A DNA stretch of 64,000 nt from Mycobacterium sp. DL. GTDB taxonomy: Bacteria; Actinomycetota; Actinomycetes; Mycobacteriales; Mycobacteriaceae. Below, piece by piece: positions 25,211-34,724 of this stretch. The stretch's first letter is position 1, and every line of letters starts with the position of its first letter. The position numbers and the translations under genes are program-made. The notes beneath the pieces are model-generated. The model did no database searches and was not told the origin of the DNA. It worked only from the letters and a program-made list of their open reading frames with translations. The stretch is taken from positions 5,642,001 to 5,706,000 of the forward strand of contig NZ_CP155796.1 in NCBI RefSeq assembly GCF_039729195.1, read 5' to 3'.

Positions 25211-26211
25211 TTTTTTACCTCCTCGATGCGCACCGGGACACCCCGGCGCAGGGATTCCGTGGCAGCCTCCGCCATCCACGCGACCTCGACCGCATCGGCA
25301 ACGGTCGCGCCTCGAACTGGGCCGCCCTCAACGACTTTCACGAACTCACTCAGCTCGGTGCGGAACGCCTCGGTGAACCGGTCCATGAAGAAGTGGTGGG
25401 GCTGGCCGCTCGGGAAATCATTCGCGGGATCGCCGTTGCGCACCGGAACGCCCTGATCCCAGCCGGCGACGACGGTGTCGTCGAACCCGTGTACCTCCAA
25501 CCGGCAGTCGTAGCCGCGGCCGTTGTAGCGCGCGGCCGACACCACGCCGAGCGCACCGCCGTCGAAGCGCACCACGATGGCAGCGGTGTCGACATCGCCG
25601 TACTCGGTGAACAACGGATCGCCCTGCACGCTGCCCGTCGCATAGACCTCGACGGCCTCCTGTCCGGTGACCCAGCGCAGCACGTCGAAATCATGAACCG
25701 CGCAGTCGCGGAAGATGCCGCCGGAGCCCTTGATGTAGTCCATCGGCGGGGGTGCCGGGTCCATCGTGGTGCTGCGCACCGTGTGCAACGCGCCCAGCGA
25801 GCCGCCGTCGACGGCGCGCTTGACGGCCGCGAACGCCGTGTCGTACCGGCGTTGGTACCCCACCTGGACCGGAACGCCTGAGCGAGCGATGATGTCAGCC
25901 ACCCGGGCACTTTCGGCTGCGGTTGATGCGATCGGCTTCTCACAGAACGTGGGCAGGCCGCGCTCGACGGCGGCCAGGGTCAGCTCCGCGTGCGCCGGTG
26001 TGGCCGCCGCGACCACCACCCCGTCGATGCCCGAGGACAGCAGCTTCTCCACCGAGTCAACCGGTGTGGCACCGTATTTCGCCGCCACCTCCTTGACGAC
26101 ATCCAGGCGTTCGTCGGTGATCACCAGGCCGGACAGTTCCGGCATGTTGCTCAGCGTCTCGGTGTGGAAGGCACCGATCCGCCCGAGCCCGATGAGGCCG
26201 AGAGTGGTCAT
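25207..26211 (-). CDS. IolG-like inositol 2-dehydrogenase (Gfo/Idh/MocA)
   Basis: A 334-aa NAD-dependent dehydrogenase: Rossmann GLIGLGRIG (5-13), catalytic Lys92 in CEKPIA, and Asp169/His173 in FRDCAVHDFDV, matching the Lys/Asp/His triad of inositol dehydrogenases. It ends with a GTGA overlap into the IolE-like gene, and its ATG overlaps the PhyH stop as ATGA. The iol locus at 1-4314 has no IolG within the window, so this could supply the first step of myo-inositol breakdown, or act on a related cyclitol. Confidence 0.88.
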   Translation of the reverse strand: MTTLGLIGLGRIGAFHTETLSNMPELSGLVITDERLDVVKEVAAKYGATPVDSVEKLLSSGIDGVVVAAATPAHAELTLAAVERGLPTFCEKPIASTAAESARVADIIARSGVPVQVGYQRRYDTAFAAVKRAVDGGSLGALHTVRSTTMDPAPPPMDYIKGSGGIFRDCAVHDFDVLRWVTGQEAVEVYATGSVQGDPLFTEYGDVDTAAIVVRFDGGALGVVSAARYNGRGYDCRLEVHGFDDTVVAGWDQGVPVRNGDPANDFPSGQPHHFFMDRFTEAFRTELSEFVKVVEGGPVRGATVADAVEVAWMAEAATESLRRGVPVRIEEVKK

Positions 26212-27371
26212 GGGTTTCTCCGTTCGTTCTGATCGCGAAGTGCGATGTCGAGGTCTTCATCAGTGAGCCTGTTGGTCAGTGCGTCGAGCACGATGTCCAC
26301 CTGACTGGGCGGTACCAGGCTGCCGATCGGCTGATCGCTGTCCAGGTTGGTGGGGAATGCGTAGCCCTCGGCGGTGGCGACCACCACGTTCTCGAGGTCG
26401 CGGTGCGGCCGGCCGGCGGCCGCCATGGCGCGCAGCGCCGGATAGACCGCCCGCACCATCGCCGTGCGGTCCAGCGCCTCCATCGCCCGCCCGAACGGCG
26501 ACGAGATCTGCATCAGGTTCGCGATGCGACGGATGTCGGACGAGACGTTGGAGCCCGCACCGTGATAGAGCGCCGGGTTGAAGAACACGGCGTCACCCTT
26601 GCTCAACGGCAACTGGACGTGGTGGTCGGCGAAGTAGTCGACGAACTCGGGACGGTTGAAGGCGACATACCCGCCGGCGAAACGCTGGGAGTGCGGCAGC
26701 AGCATCGTCGGGCCGGTCTCGGTCGGCATGTCGCAGTGGGCCACCGCGCCCTGAAGCGTCAGCACCGGAGATGTCCGGTGAAGATGCGCGGGGTAGGAGG
26801 CGAGGTGCTCGTCGGGGACGAAGCCGAGGTGATAGTCCCGATGCGGAACTTGTGCTTTGCCACCGGGATTGACGACATTTACCTGTGAGGTCACCTGGTA
26901 GCGCGGGCCGAGCCAGGCCTGGCAGACCACGGCGAGCGTGTCGTTGGCGTAGTAGTCGGCGAACACCTGCGGGTCGTGCAGGGCCAGTTTCTGGGCGGCG
27001 TTCCAGATCCGGTCGTTGGCGCCGGGCTTGCCGAAGTGGTCGCCGGCGGCCACCCCGGCTTCGCGCTGCGCCTCGATGATCGCGAAGAACGCTGCGCTGG
27101 CACGGTCGACGATGTCGGCGTCGAACGCTTCGGTGAAGACCACGACACCGGGACCGTCGGCGAGTGCGTGGATCAGTTCGGACTGCAGCGCGCGCCGATC
27201 TGCGCGTGCCGCGGATTGCGCGGAGTAGACAAGAACGTTGCTGCGAACGCCCTCGGCGAGGGGATAGTCGGCGAGGTCGGTGTCGCATTCGGCTTGAGCG
27301 CGGAACTGATCGAGATCGCAGTCGGACTCGCTGATCCACGGCGACGATGCGGTGTTCACAGGTGCGGCCAT
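26208..27371 (-). CDS. PhyH-type Fe(II)/2-oxoglutarate dioxygenase
   Basis: A 387-aa protein of the phytanoyl-CoA dioxygenase family. The double-stranded beta-helix facial triad is visible as His177-x-Asp179 (VPHRDYHLG) and His270 (PALYHGAG), with Arg281/282 suited to bind 2-oxoglutarate. The start at ATG 27371 has no Shine-Dalgarno. It is the first gene of a four-gene operon with two Gfo/Idh/MocA dehydrogenases and an IolE-like barrel, and is divergent from a LacI-type regulator gene. I infer oxidation of a sugar, cyclitol or O-methyl-cyclitol; the family alone gives no substrate. Confidence 0.85.
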   Translation of the reverse strand: MAAPVNTASSPWISESDCDLDQFRAQAECDTDLADYPLAEGVRSNVLVYSAQSAARADRRALQSELIHALADGPGVVVFTEAFDADIVDRASAAFFAIIEAQREAGVAAGDHFGKPGANDRIWNAAQKLALHDPQVFADYYANDTLAVVCQAWLGPRYQVTSQVNVVNPGGKAQVPHRDYHLGFVPDEHLASYPAHLHRTSPVLTLQGAVAHCDMPTETGPTMLLPHSQRFAGGYVAFNRPEFVDYFADHHVQLPLSKGDAVFFNPALYHGAGSNVSSDIRRIANLMQISSPFGRAMEALDRTAMVRAVYPALRAMAAAGRPHRDLENVVVATAEGYAFPTNLDSDQPIGSLVPPSQVDIVLDALTNRLTDEDLDIALRDQNERRNP

Positions 27372-27402
27372 GGCAGTTAGTCTTGCTGTGATCGAGGCCG
27401 CA

Positions 27403-27424
27403 ATCAACCGCATCAATCCATCAA
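27403..27424. promoter_or_regulatory. Three spaced ATCAA repeats between phyH and the LacI-type gene
   Basis: ATCAA occurs at 27403, 27412 and 27420 (TTGAT on the minus strand) in the 74-bp divergent intergenic region. The near-regular 8-9 bp steps could be a regulator site or part of overlapping promoters. No single perfect palindrome was found here. Confidence 0.3.
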
Positions 27425-27445
27425 AAACACCTCAGGAAGTTCGGC

Positions 27446-28450
27446 ATGTCGCACCGCTACAAGGTTCGTGAGATCGCCCAGCAGGCGGGTCTGAGCGAAG
27501 CGACCGTCGATCGGGTGCTGCACCACCGGCCCGGGGTGCGGGAGAACACTGTCGCCGAGGTGAATCAGGCGATCGCCGACCTGGACAAACAGCGCGCCCA
27601 ACTGCGCCTGAACGGGCGTCGCTATCTCATCGACATCGTCATGCAGACCCCGCAGCGGTTCTCCGACGCGTTCCGCGCCGCGGTCGAAGCCGAACTGCCC
27701 GCGTTCGCCCCGGCGATGCTGCGGGCCCGGTTCCATCTGTGGGAGTCCGGCTCGACCGAGCAGATGGTCGAGGCACTCAGCCGGATCCGGGGCAGCCACG
27801 GGGTGGTGCTCAAGGCACAGGATCAGCCCGAGGTGGCCGACGCGGTCGACCGCCTCACCGAAGCCGGCGTCCCGGTCGTGACGTACGCGACCGACGTGCC
27901 GACGAGCTCGCGCTGCGGCTATGTCGGCATCGACAACCATGGCGCCGGCGTGACGGCTGCCTATCTGGTGGACCAGTGGCTGGGGCGGGCACCGTCCGAC
28001 GTGCTGATCACCCTCAGCCGCACGGTGTTCCGTGGTGAGGGCGAGCGTGAAGTCGGTTTCCGGTCGGCGCTGCGCAGTTCGGGCCGCGCCGTCGTCGAGG
28101 TCAGTGGCAGCGACGGGATCGACGCGACCAACGAGCGCCTGGTGCTCGACGCCCTCGAGCGCCACCCCGCGGTGGAGGCGGTCTACTCCGTCGGCGGCGG
28201 GAACGTGGCCACTGTCGCCGCGTTCGAGAAACTGGGTCGCCCGTGCAGAGTGTTCATAGCCCATGACCTCGACGCCGACAACCGGCGGCTGCTCCGGGAG
28301 GGCCGCATCTCGGTGGTGCTGCACAACGATCTTCGCGCCGACGCCCGGCTCGCGTTGAGGCTGATCCTCCAGGAGCGCGGCGCGCTTCCGGTGGAGCCCG
28401 CCCGGCCGGCTCCCATCCAGGTCGTCACCCCCTTCAACGTGCCCGTCTGA
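27446..28450 (+). CDS. LacI-family regulator with sugar-binding-protein domain
   Basis: A 334-aa regulator: N-terminal LacI helix-turn-helix (about residues 6-25, YKVREIAQQAGLSEATVDRVL), then a ribose-binding-like domain with VPVVTYATDVPTSSRCGYVGIDN (about 140-162), SVGGGNVATVAAF (about 250-262) and IAHDLDADNRRLL. ATG 27446 follows CAGGAAG. It is divergent from the PhyH-IolG-IolE-Gfo operon and 88 bp upstream of a PfkB kinase gene, so it probably controls both. Members of this subgroup bind sugars or cyclitols; the effector is unknown. Confidence 0.9.
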   Translation: MSHRYKVREIAQQAGLSEATVDRVLHHRPGVRENTVAEVNQAIADLDKQRAQLRLNGRRYLIDIVMQTPQRFSDAFRAAVEAELPAFAPAMLRARFHLWESGSTEQMVEALSRIRGSHGVVLKAQDQPEVADAVDRLTEAGVPVVTYATDVPTSSRCGYVGIDNHGAGVTAAYLVDQWLGRAPSDVLITLSRTVFRGEGEREVGFRSALRSSGRAVVEVSGSDGIDATNERLVLDALERHPAVEAVYSVGGGNVATVAAFEKLGRPCRVFIAHDLDADNRRLLREGRISVVLHNDLRADARLALRLILQERGALPVEPARPAPIQVVTPFNVPV

Positions 28451-28538
28451 GCGGTGAATCGTCGAAACCCGGCGATGCCGGATACCATTTCGCCCCAACG
28501 GTGTCGAAAACGCGCCGACGTAGACCAGGAAACGATCG

Positions 28539-29408
28539 GTGCCACAAGTGTTCGTCGAGGGTGTGACCGTGCTGGGCAACCTGGCCATCGATGTGATCAA
28601 CGGTGCGCCCAGGAGCCCCGGCGGCTGCGCGTCGTTCGCCGGCGTGGCGCTGGAAGCGTCCGGAGGTGCCGGTCGGATCGTGGCCATGGGCGCCGAGCAG
28701 GACCACGCACTGTTCGATGCGCTGCTCGAACGCTTCGGTGACATCGTCCGTGTTCTGCCCTCGAACGCCACGAGTGCGTTCCGCCTGGACTACGACGACG
28801 TCGACCATCGCCACATGTCAGTGGACGCGATCGGCCCATCCTGGAGTGCGGCCGACGTCGAGGCCGCCGATCCGCAGACCACCTGGGTGCACCTGGCGCC
28901 GCTGCTGCGCACCGACTTCCCGGCGGAGACGCTGGCCCTGCTGTCCGCCCGCGGCCATCACATCGCCTACGACGGGCAGGGGCTGGTTCGAGCCGATCGA
29001 CTGGGACCGCTGGTCGAGGACCGTCACTTCCCGGCCGACCTGTTGACCCACCTCGATGTTCTGAAGCTGGCGGAGGACGAAGCGGTCGTCGTCGCGGACG
29101 GACCCTTCGACGCGGCGGTGGCCGAGCGACTCGGCGTGCCGGAGATCGTGGTGACCTACGGCTCGGAGGGCTGCCACATCTACACCGAGGCCGGCATCAC
29201 CCGCGTTCCCGCCGCGTGGCGCGTGCTCGATGTGCAGACCACCGGCGCCGGGGACATGTTCACGGCCTGTTACGTGGCCGGCCGCGCGGCGGGCGCCGAT
29301 CCACGGCAGGCAGCCGAACTGGCGAGTGAGCTCGTCGCCGGAGAACTCGAGAAGCGACGCCAGGTCCGACCGGAGCCACTCTCGGCCGACCTGGCTCCGG
29401 GTAGGTAG
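28539..29408 (+). CDS. PfkB-family carbohydrate kinase
   Basis: A 289-aa kinase of the ribokinase/PfkB family, short for the family (about 300-330). GTG 28539 follows AGGAA at 7-nt spacing. The N-terminal GG signature is reduced (GNLAIDV, then GAPRSPGGCASFAGVAL). The C-terminal signature QTTGAGDMFTACYVAG contains the catalytic Asp, and the ATP-site IVVTYGSEGCHIY is present. Being next to the LacI-type regulator and the PhyH operon, it likely phosphorylates an intermediate of that pathway. A hairpin terminator follows at 29419-29457. Confidence 0.85.
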   Translation: MPQVFVEGVTVLGNLAIDVINGAPRSPGGCASFAGVALEASGGAGRIVAMGAEQDHALFDALLERFGDIVRVLPSNATSAFRLDYDDVDHRHMSVDAIGPSWSAADVEAADPQTTWVHLAPLLRTDFPAETLALLSARGHHIAYDGQGLVRADRLGPLVEDRHFPADLLTHLDVLKLAEDEAVVVADGPFDAAVAERLGVPEIVVTYGSEGCHIYTEAGITRVPAAWRVLDVQTTGAGDMFTACYVAGRAAGADPRQAAELASELVAGELEKRRQVRPEPLSADLAPGR

Positions 29409-29418
29409 CAGGGGTCTC

Positions 29419-29457
29419 CTCGGGTGCTAGCTGCCAGCTACTGACGAGTAACCCGAG
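29419..29457 (+). terminator. Hairpin terminator after the PfkB kinase gene
   Basis: CTCGGGT (29419-29425) pairs with ACCCGAG (29451-29457), enclosing a second stem TAGCT/AGCTA (29428-29432 with 29436-29440). It lies 11 nt after the stop codon. Confidence 0.6.
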
Positions 29458-29462
29458 TCTTA

Positions 29463-29477
29463 GAGAATGGCATTCTC
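29463..29477. promoter_or_regulatory. 15-bp palindrome, possible operator
   Basis: GAGAATG-G-CATTCTC has 7-bp perfect arms and one central base. It is too short and AT-rich for a terminator here, and is 250 bp upstream of korA. I do not know the regulator. Confidence 0.4.
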
Positions 29478-29581
29478 CAAAACGTGACGAAAACCACAAA
29501 TTTGTCTTACGTAGCCGGGCTGCGCGCGCCTGAACTCGCCTTTTGGTCCTTCTTTACCTGCTGGTAACCGCAGCGTCCCGG

Positions 29582-29600
29582 TCAGGTCAGCCTAAGAGAA
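29582..29600. promoter_or_regulatory. IdeR-box-like sequence upstream of korA
   Basis: TCAGGTCAGCCTAAGAGAA matches 14 of 19 positions of the recalled IdeR consensus TTAGGTTAGSCTAACCTAA. The left half is good (7 of 9) and the right half poor (6 of 9). KorAB is an iron-sulfur enzyme, so iron control would make sense, but the match is below a typical strong box. Confidence 0.25.
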
Positions 29601-29728
29601 GTGCAATAATCGGTACTCCCAGTGACAGAAACATTGGGTGGAACTCGGTTCGATGGCCCGCCGTGCTCTCGCATCTCCGAACTGCGAGCGGAAACGGCGC
29701 GGCGTGACTAGATCTGAAAGGCAGGGTC

Positions 29729-31687
29729 GTGGGTCAAAACGGCACAGTCAATGGCGACAGCGCCGCGACGGAATCCGCCCCGCGGCAGAAGCTCGAAAAG
29801 GTTGTCATCCGATTCGCCGGGGACTCCGGAGACGGCATGCAGCTCACGGGTGACCGGTTCACCACCGAAGCCGCGCTTTTCGGCAATGACCTTGCCACGC
29901 AACCGAATTACCCCGCCGAGATCCGGGCGCCACAGGGCACGCTGCCTGGCGTCTCGTCCTTCCAGATCCAGATCGCCGATTTTGACATCCTGACCGCGGG
30001 CGACCGGCCCGACGTTCTCGTGGCGATGAACCCCGCCGCACTCAAGGCCAACGTCTCCGATCTGCCCCCCGGCGGCCTGATCATCGCCAACTCCGACGAG
30101 TTCACCAAGCGCAACCTCGCGAAGGTCGGCTACGACGCCAACCCGCTGGAGGGCGACGAGCTGTCCGACTACGTCGTGCAGGCGGTCGCGATGACGACGC
30201 TGACCCTCGGTGCGGTCGAGGCGATCGGTGCGACCAAGAAAGACGGCCAGCGCGCCAAGAACATGTTCGCGCTCGGCCTGCTGTCGTGGATGTACGGCCG
30301 CGAGCTCGAGCACAGTGAAGTGTTCATCCGGGAGAAGTTCGCCCGCAAGCCCGATGTCGCCGAGGCGAACGTGCTCGCGCTGAAGGCCGGCTGGAACTAC
30401 GGCGAGACCACCGAGGCGTTCGCCACCACCTACGAGGTGGCGCCGGCGAAGCTCAAGACCGGTGAATACCGGCAGATCTCCGGTAACACCGCTCTGTCCT
30501 ACGGACTGGTGGCCGCGGGGCATCTCGGTGACATCCAGCTGGTCCTCGGCACCTACCCGATCACGCCGGCATCCGACATCCTCCACGAGCTGTCGAAGTA
30601 CAAGCACTTCAACGTGTTGACCTTCCAGGCCGAAGACGAGATCGCCGGCATCGGCGCTGCGATCGGCGCGTCCTACGGCGGCTCGCTGGGGATCACCAGT
30701 ACATCGGGGCCCGGCATCTCGCTGAAGTCGGAGGCGATCGGTCTCGCCGTGATGACCGAGTTGCCGCTCATCGTCATCGACGTGCAGCGCGGCGGGCCGT
30801 CGACCGGTCTGCCCACCAAGACCGAGCAGGCCGACCTGCTGCAGGTGTTGTACGGACGCAACGGCGAATCTCCGGTTGCGGTGATTGCCCCACGATCGCC
30901 CTCGGACTGCTTCGACGTCGCCGTCGAGGCCGCGCGTATTGCGATCAAGTACCACACACCGGTGGTCATCCTGTCCGACGGCGCCATCGCCAACGGCTCC
31001 GAGCCGTGGCAGATCCCCGACGTGAGCTCGTATCCGGCGATCAATCACACCTTCGCCAAGTCCGGCGAACCGTTCGCACCGTACGCCCGCGACCCCGAGA
31101 CCCTGGCCCGCCAGTTCGCAATCCCGGGCACCCCGGGTCTTGAGCACCGCATCGGTGGGCTCGAAGCCGCCAACGGCTCGGGCAACATCTCCTACGAGCC
31201 CAAGAACCACGACCTGATGGTCCGCTTGCGCCAGGAGAAGGTGCAGGGCATCGCGGTGCCCGACCTCGAGGTCGACGACCCCAGCGGTGAGGCCGAACTT
31301 CTGCTGATCGGCTGGGGCAGCAGTTACGGCCCCATCGGCGAGGCCTGCCGGCGGGCGCGCCGCAAGGGCATCAATGTCGCCCACGCGCAGCTACGCAATC
31401 TCAATCCGTTCCCGGCTAATCTGGGCGAGGTGCTGAACAAGTACTCCACCGTGGTCCTGCCCGAGATGAACCTCGGCCAGCTGGCTCTGTTGCTGCGCGG
31501 GAAGTTCCTCGTCGACATCCAGTCGGTGACCAAGGTGGAGGGCATGGCGTTCCTGGCCGACGAAGTGGAGAGCATCATCGATTCCGCGCTGGACGGAACA
31601 CTGGGCGAGAAGGAACTCGAGAAGGCCAAGTTCGCCCGGTTGGCCGCGGCCACCATCGACGACAATGCTGTGGGAGCGAGCGCATGA
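29729..31687 (+). CDS. korA: 2-oxoglutarate:ferredoxin oxidoreductase, fused gamma-alpha subunit KorA
   Basis: A 652-aa subunit combining the gamma domain (about 22-200: VVIRFAGDSGDGMQLTGDRF) and the alpha pyrimidine-binding and transketolase C-like domains (about 225-640: LVLGTYPITPASDILHELS, FQAEDEIAGIGAAIGASYGG). With KorB it decarboxylates 2-oxoglutarate to succinyl-CoA, reducing ferredoxin, an alternative TCA step in mycobacteria. The start is GTG 29729; the Shine-Dalgarno is weak. The N-terminal ~20 residues are low-complexity. It overlaps korB as ATGA. Confidence 0.96.
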   Translation: MGQNGTVNGDSAATESAPRQKLEKVVIRFAGDSGDGMQLTGDRFTTEAALFGNDLATQPNYPAEIRAPQGTLPGVSSFQIQIADFDILTAGDRPDVLVAMNPAALKANVSDLPPGGLIIANSDEFTKRNLAKVGYDANPLEGDELSDYVVQAVAMTTLTLGAVEAIGATKKDGQRAKNMFALGLLSWMYGRELEHSEVFIREKFARKPDVAEANVLALKAGWNYGETTEAFATTYEVAPAKLKTGEYRQISGNTALSYGLVAAGHLGDIQLVLGTYPITPASDILHELSKYKHFNVLTFQAEDEIAGIGAAIGASYGGSLGITSTSGPGISLKSEAIGLAVMTELPLIVIDVQRGGPSTGLPTKTEQADLLQVLYGRNGESPVAVIAPRSPSDCFDVAVEAARIAIKYHTPVVILSDGAIANGSEPWQIPDVSSYPAINHTFAKSGEPFAPYARDPETLARQFAIPGTPGLEHRIGGLEAANGSGNISYEPKNHDLMVRLRQEKVQGIAVPDLEVDDPSGEAELLLIGWGSSYGPIGEACRRARRKGINVAHAQLRNLNPFPANLGEVLNKYSTVVLPEMNLGQLALLLRGKFLVDIQSVTKVEGMAFLADEVESIIDSALDGTLGEKELEKAKFARLAAATIDDNAVGASA

Positions 31688-32766
31688 CTGACCTGATAGG
31701 AAGCGATCTGGGTCTGAGCCCGGCTGGGCTGACCAAGACCAGCCTGGTTCCGACGACGGACCAGCCGCAGAAGTCGAAGGACTTCACCAGCGACCAGGAG
31801 GTCCGTTGGTGCCCGGGGTGCGGTGACTACGTCATCCTCAACACCATCCGCAACTTTCTGCCGGAACTGGGGCTGCGTCGCGAGAACATCGCCTTCGTCA
31901 GCGGCATCGGCTGCTCGAGCCGGTTCCCGTACTACCTGGAGACCTACGGCTTCCACTCCATTCACGGTCGCGCGCCGACCATCGCGACCGGCCTCGCTCT
32001 GGCGCGTGAGGACCTGTCCGTATGGGTGGTCACCGGTGACGGCGACGCACTGTCGATCGGTGGCAACCACCTGATCCACGCGCTGCGACGCAACATCAAC
32101 CTGACGATCCTGCTGTTCAACAACCGGATCTACGGCCTGACCAAGGGGCAGTATTCACCCACGTCCGAGGTCGGCAAGGTCACCAAGTCCACCCCGATGG
32201 GATCGCTGGACTACCCGTTCAACCCGGTGTCGTTGGCCCTGGGCGCCGAAGCGACGTTCGTCGGCCGCGCTCTGGACTCCGACCGCAAGGGTCTGAGCGA
32301 GGTGTTGCGGGGTGCCGCCGCGCATCGCGGCGCCGCACTCGTGGAGATCATGCAGGACTGCCCGATCTTCAACGACGGTTCGTTCGACGCACTGCGCAAG
32401 GAAGGTGCCGAGGAGCGGCTGATCAACCTCAGCCACGGCGAGCCGATCACGTTCGGCGCCGACGGCGAGTACTGCGTGGTCAAGTCCGGATTCGGGCTCG
32501 AGGTCGCCAAGACCGCCGACGTGTCGGCCGATGAGATCGTCGTCCATGACGCCCAGCTCGAGGATCCGGCGTATGCGTTCGCGCTGTCGCGGCTGTCCGA
32601 GCAGAATCTCGACCACATGGTGATGGGCATCTTCCGGCAGGTGAGCAGGCCGACGTACGACGACGCCGCTCGGCAACAGCTCGTCACCGCGCGGGAAGCC
32701 AAGGCGCACGACACGGATGCGTTGCAGTCGCTGCTTCGTGGCAAGGACACGTGGACCGTCGCCTGA
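31684..32766 (+). CDS. korB: 2-oxoglutarate:ferredoxin oxidoreductase beta subunit KorB
   Basis: A 360-aa ThDP-binding subunit. The [4Fe-4S] ligands are in WCPGCGDY (about residues 41-48) and GIGCSSRF (about 75-82), with a later Cys in EIMQDCPIF. The ThDP/Mg motif is [12 protein letters not shown] (about 119-130), followed by [18 protein letters not shown] 31684 overlaps the korA stop, so the two are translated together. The korAB-mobA order is shared with M. tuberculosis as I recall it. Confidence 0.96.
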   Translation: MTDLIGSDLGLSPAGLTKTSLVPTTDQPQKSKDFTSDQEVRWCPGCGDYVILNTIRNFLPELGLRRENIAFVSGIGCSSRFPYYLETYGFHSIHGRAPTIATGLALAREDLSVWVVTGDGDALSIGGNHLIHALRRNINLTILLFNNRIYGLTKGQYSPTSEVGKVTKSTPMGSLDYPFNPVSLALGAEATFVGRALDSDRKGLSEVLRGAAAHRGAALVEIMQDCPIFNDGSFDALRKEGAEERLINLSHGEPITFGADGEYCVVKSGFGLEVAKTADVSADEIVVHDAQLEDPAYAFALSRLSEQNLDHMVMGIFRQVSRPTYDDAARQQLVTAREAKAHDTDALQSLLRGKDTWTVA

Positions 32767-32772
32767 TTGCGC

Positions 32773-32778
32773 TAACGT
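32773..32778 (+). promoter_or_regulatory. -10 element of a probable leaderless mobA transcript
   Basis: TAACGT lies 7 nt upstream of GTG 32786 within the 19-nt korB-mobA gap, with no Shine-Dalgarno present. TANNNT at this distance is the usual mycobacterial leaderless arrangement. Confidence 0.45.
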
Positions 32779-32785
32779 CTGCGGT

Positions 32786-33388
32786 GTGACGCCGTCCCTG
32801 CCGTTGGCCGCTGTGGTGCTGGCGGGCGGCGCGTCCCGGCGGATGGGCCGGGACAAGGCCACGGTGGTCATCGACACACCAGACGGTCCGACGACGCTGG
32901 TCGAACGAACGGTGTCGACGGTCGTCGGCCGGTGTGCGCCCGTTTTTGTCATCGCTGCTCCCGGTCAGGCGCTTCCCGATCTGCCGGCGTCCGTTCTGCG
33001 CGACGAGGTCCGCGGGGTCGGACCGCTGCTGGCGACCGGTCGCGGGCTGCGGGCAGCCGCCGAGGCAGGGGTCGAGCACGCCTTCGTCTGTGCTGTGGAC
33101 ATGCCGGAGCTGACCACCGAGCTGATCGAGACCCTGACCGGACCCGCCGGACGACTCGGAGTCGACGTCGTCCTGCCCTGGGACGGCCGAGACCACTATC
33201 TCGCCGGCATCTACCGCACCGCGCTGCACGCCACCATCGCCGACCTCGTGCACTCCGGTGCCCGAAGCATGCGCGCGCTGGTGGACACCGTCGACACCCA
33301 GCGGATCGTGATGCCCGAGCAAGCGGCTCTGGCGAACGTCAACACACCCGCCGAACTCGAAGCCGTCATACCGCCACGTTTGACCTAG
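32786..33388 (+). CDS. mobA: Molybdenum cofactor guanylyltransferase MobA
   Basis: A 200-aa nucleotidyltransferase that adds GMP to molybdopterin. The N-terminal nucleotide-binding motif [14 protein letters not shown] (about residues 11-24), the metal-site VCAVDMPEL (about 94-102) and the C-terminal ANVNTPAEL are diagnostic. The frame extends upstream into korB, but GTG 32786 gives the right N-terminus and is 7 nt downstream of TAACGT (likely leaderless). Similar proteins include coenzyme F420/CofC-type transferases, but the [10 protein letters not shown] loop favours MobA. Confidence 0.88.
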   Translation: MTPSLPLAAVVLAGGASRRMGRDKATVVIDTPDGPTTLVERTVSTVVGRCAPVFVIAAPGQALPDLPASVLRDEVRGVGPLLATGRGLRAAAEAGVEHAFVCAVDMPELTTELIETLTGPAGRLGVDVVLPWDGRDHYLAGIYRTALHATIADLVHSGARSMRALVDTVDTQRIVMPEQAALANVNTPAELEAVIPPRLT

Positions 33389-33400
33389 CAAACTCAGTGA

Positions 33401-33535
33401 ATGGCTGATATTGAGTTAGAACAGCTAGCGAAACAATTCGGTGCAGCCAATTATTCAAATACATTTCGTGATAAACGACGTTATCTGAGCGCGCTCTTTC
33501 CGGATATCGCCCGTTATGTCCCTGAGATAGTCTGA
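33401..33535 (+). CDS. AT-rich 44-aa micro-ORF of unknown origin
   Basis: ATG 33401 to TGA 33535 encodes 44 residues (MADIELEQLAKQFG at the start; a helical, charged composition). It is strikingly AT-rich for this genome and uses TTA, AAA, ATA and TAT codons that neighbours avoid, which suggests transfer or a remnant of a longer gene. Its stop overlaps another ATG (TGATG), and the same frame past the stop stays open for about 28 codons with protein-like sequence. No Shine-Dalgarno is seen. I recognise no family; it may be a decayed fragment rather than an expressed peptide. Confidence 0.35.
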   Translation: MADIELEQLAKQFGAANYSNTFRDKRRYLSALFPDIARYVPEIV

Positions 33536-34186
33536 TGCCCAGTGGTTTTGAGGGCCGCCCATCTCGAAAAGCAGCCAATTCGAACACTCTTCGCGCCTCG
33601 GGTGCCTGAATGACCAGGTGGCGATCGACTGCCGTGGTGCGATAGGCATCCCTCGGGGGAGTCGGACAATCGGTTCGCCACTGGCCTTGGCAGGTTGCCA
33701 ACCGAAAGTGTTTGTCCGACAACGACTGTGAGTGTCTCGGCCGTTGGAAGTTCGCGGTATCGGGAGCGGGGGCGCAGCCATGCGCAACTGAGGTGAGCCG
33801 CTGGAAGCGTTCTCCTGCAGCGTTTTTGACGACCGTCGCAGCTGTCGACCAAGCGGCGGGCTCAGCGAAGGCGAACTCCCCTGAACCTGTGACTCCGGGC
33901 GCCGAACCGGCCCAGAATCGCAGTGTGGACGCTCATTTCGCCGCGGTGCGGCACTGCCGACTCCGTCGGGGGTGTCCCAGCTCACAAAGGACCCGTGATT
34001 TGGCTCACGCTCATCGCTGTGGGCTGGGATTTCGGCGGTGGCTCAAAACCCGCTGCTGACCTGCGTGGACGGCGCCGGCGATGGGTCGTGATCATTCCGT
34101 GATCTGTTCGCGACACGTTCTACACCGATATGACATCAGGCGAACGGGTTTGTACGGTCCCAATCAGCTTCAAACGAAGCAAATAA

Positions 34187-34720
<534 letters not shown>

Positions 34721-34724
34721 AACA

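Larger units (their letters stand above)
29409..29728. other. 320-bp intergenic region upstream of korA
   Basis: No credible gene. It contains the kinase terminator (29419-29457), a GAGAATG-G-CATTCTC palindrome (29463-29477), an AT-richer stretch, and an IdeR-box-like sequence (29582-29600). The korA promoter must lie here; the AATAAT near 29605 is a possible -10 element. Confidence 0.6.

Noticed and set aside
33455..33985. 176-codon minus-strand frame in the mobA-rpfE gap
   Set aside because: Low-complexity composition (Arg, Ser, Pro), no Shine-Dalgarno and no recognisable motif; the plus-strand micro-ORF looks more protein-like over the shared part.
33712..34059. 115-codon plus-strand frame in the mobA-rpfE gap
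   Set aside because: It would need a TTG start without Shine-Dalgarno, and the Cys/Arg-rich composition looks non-coding.
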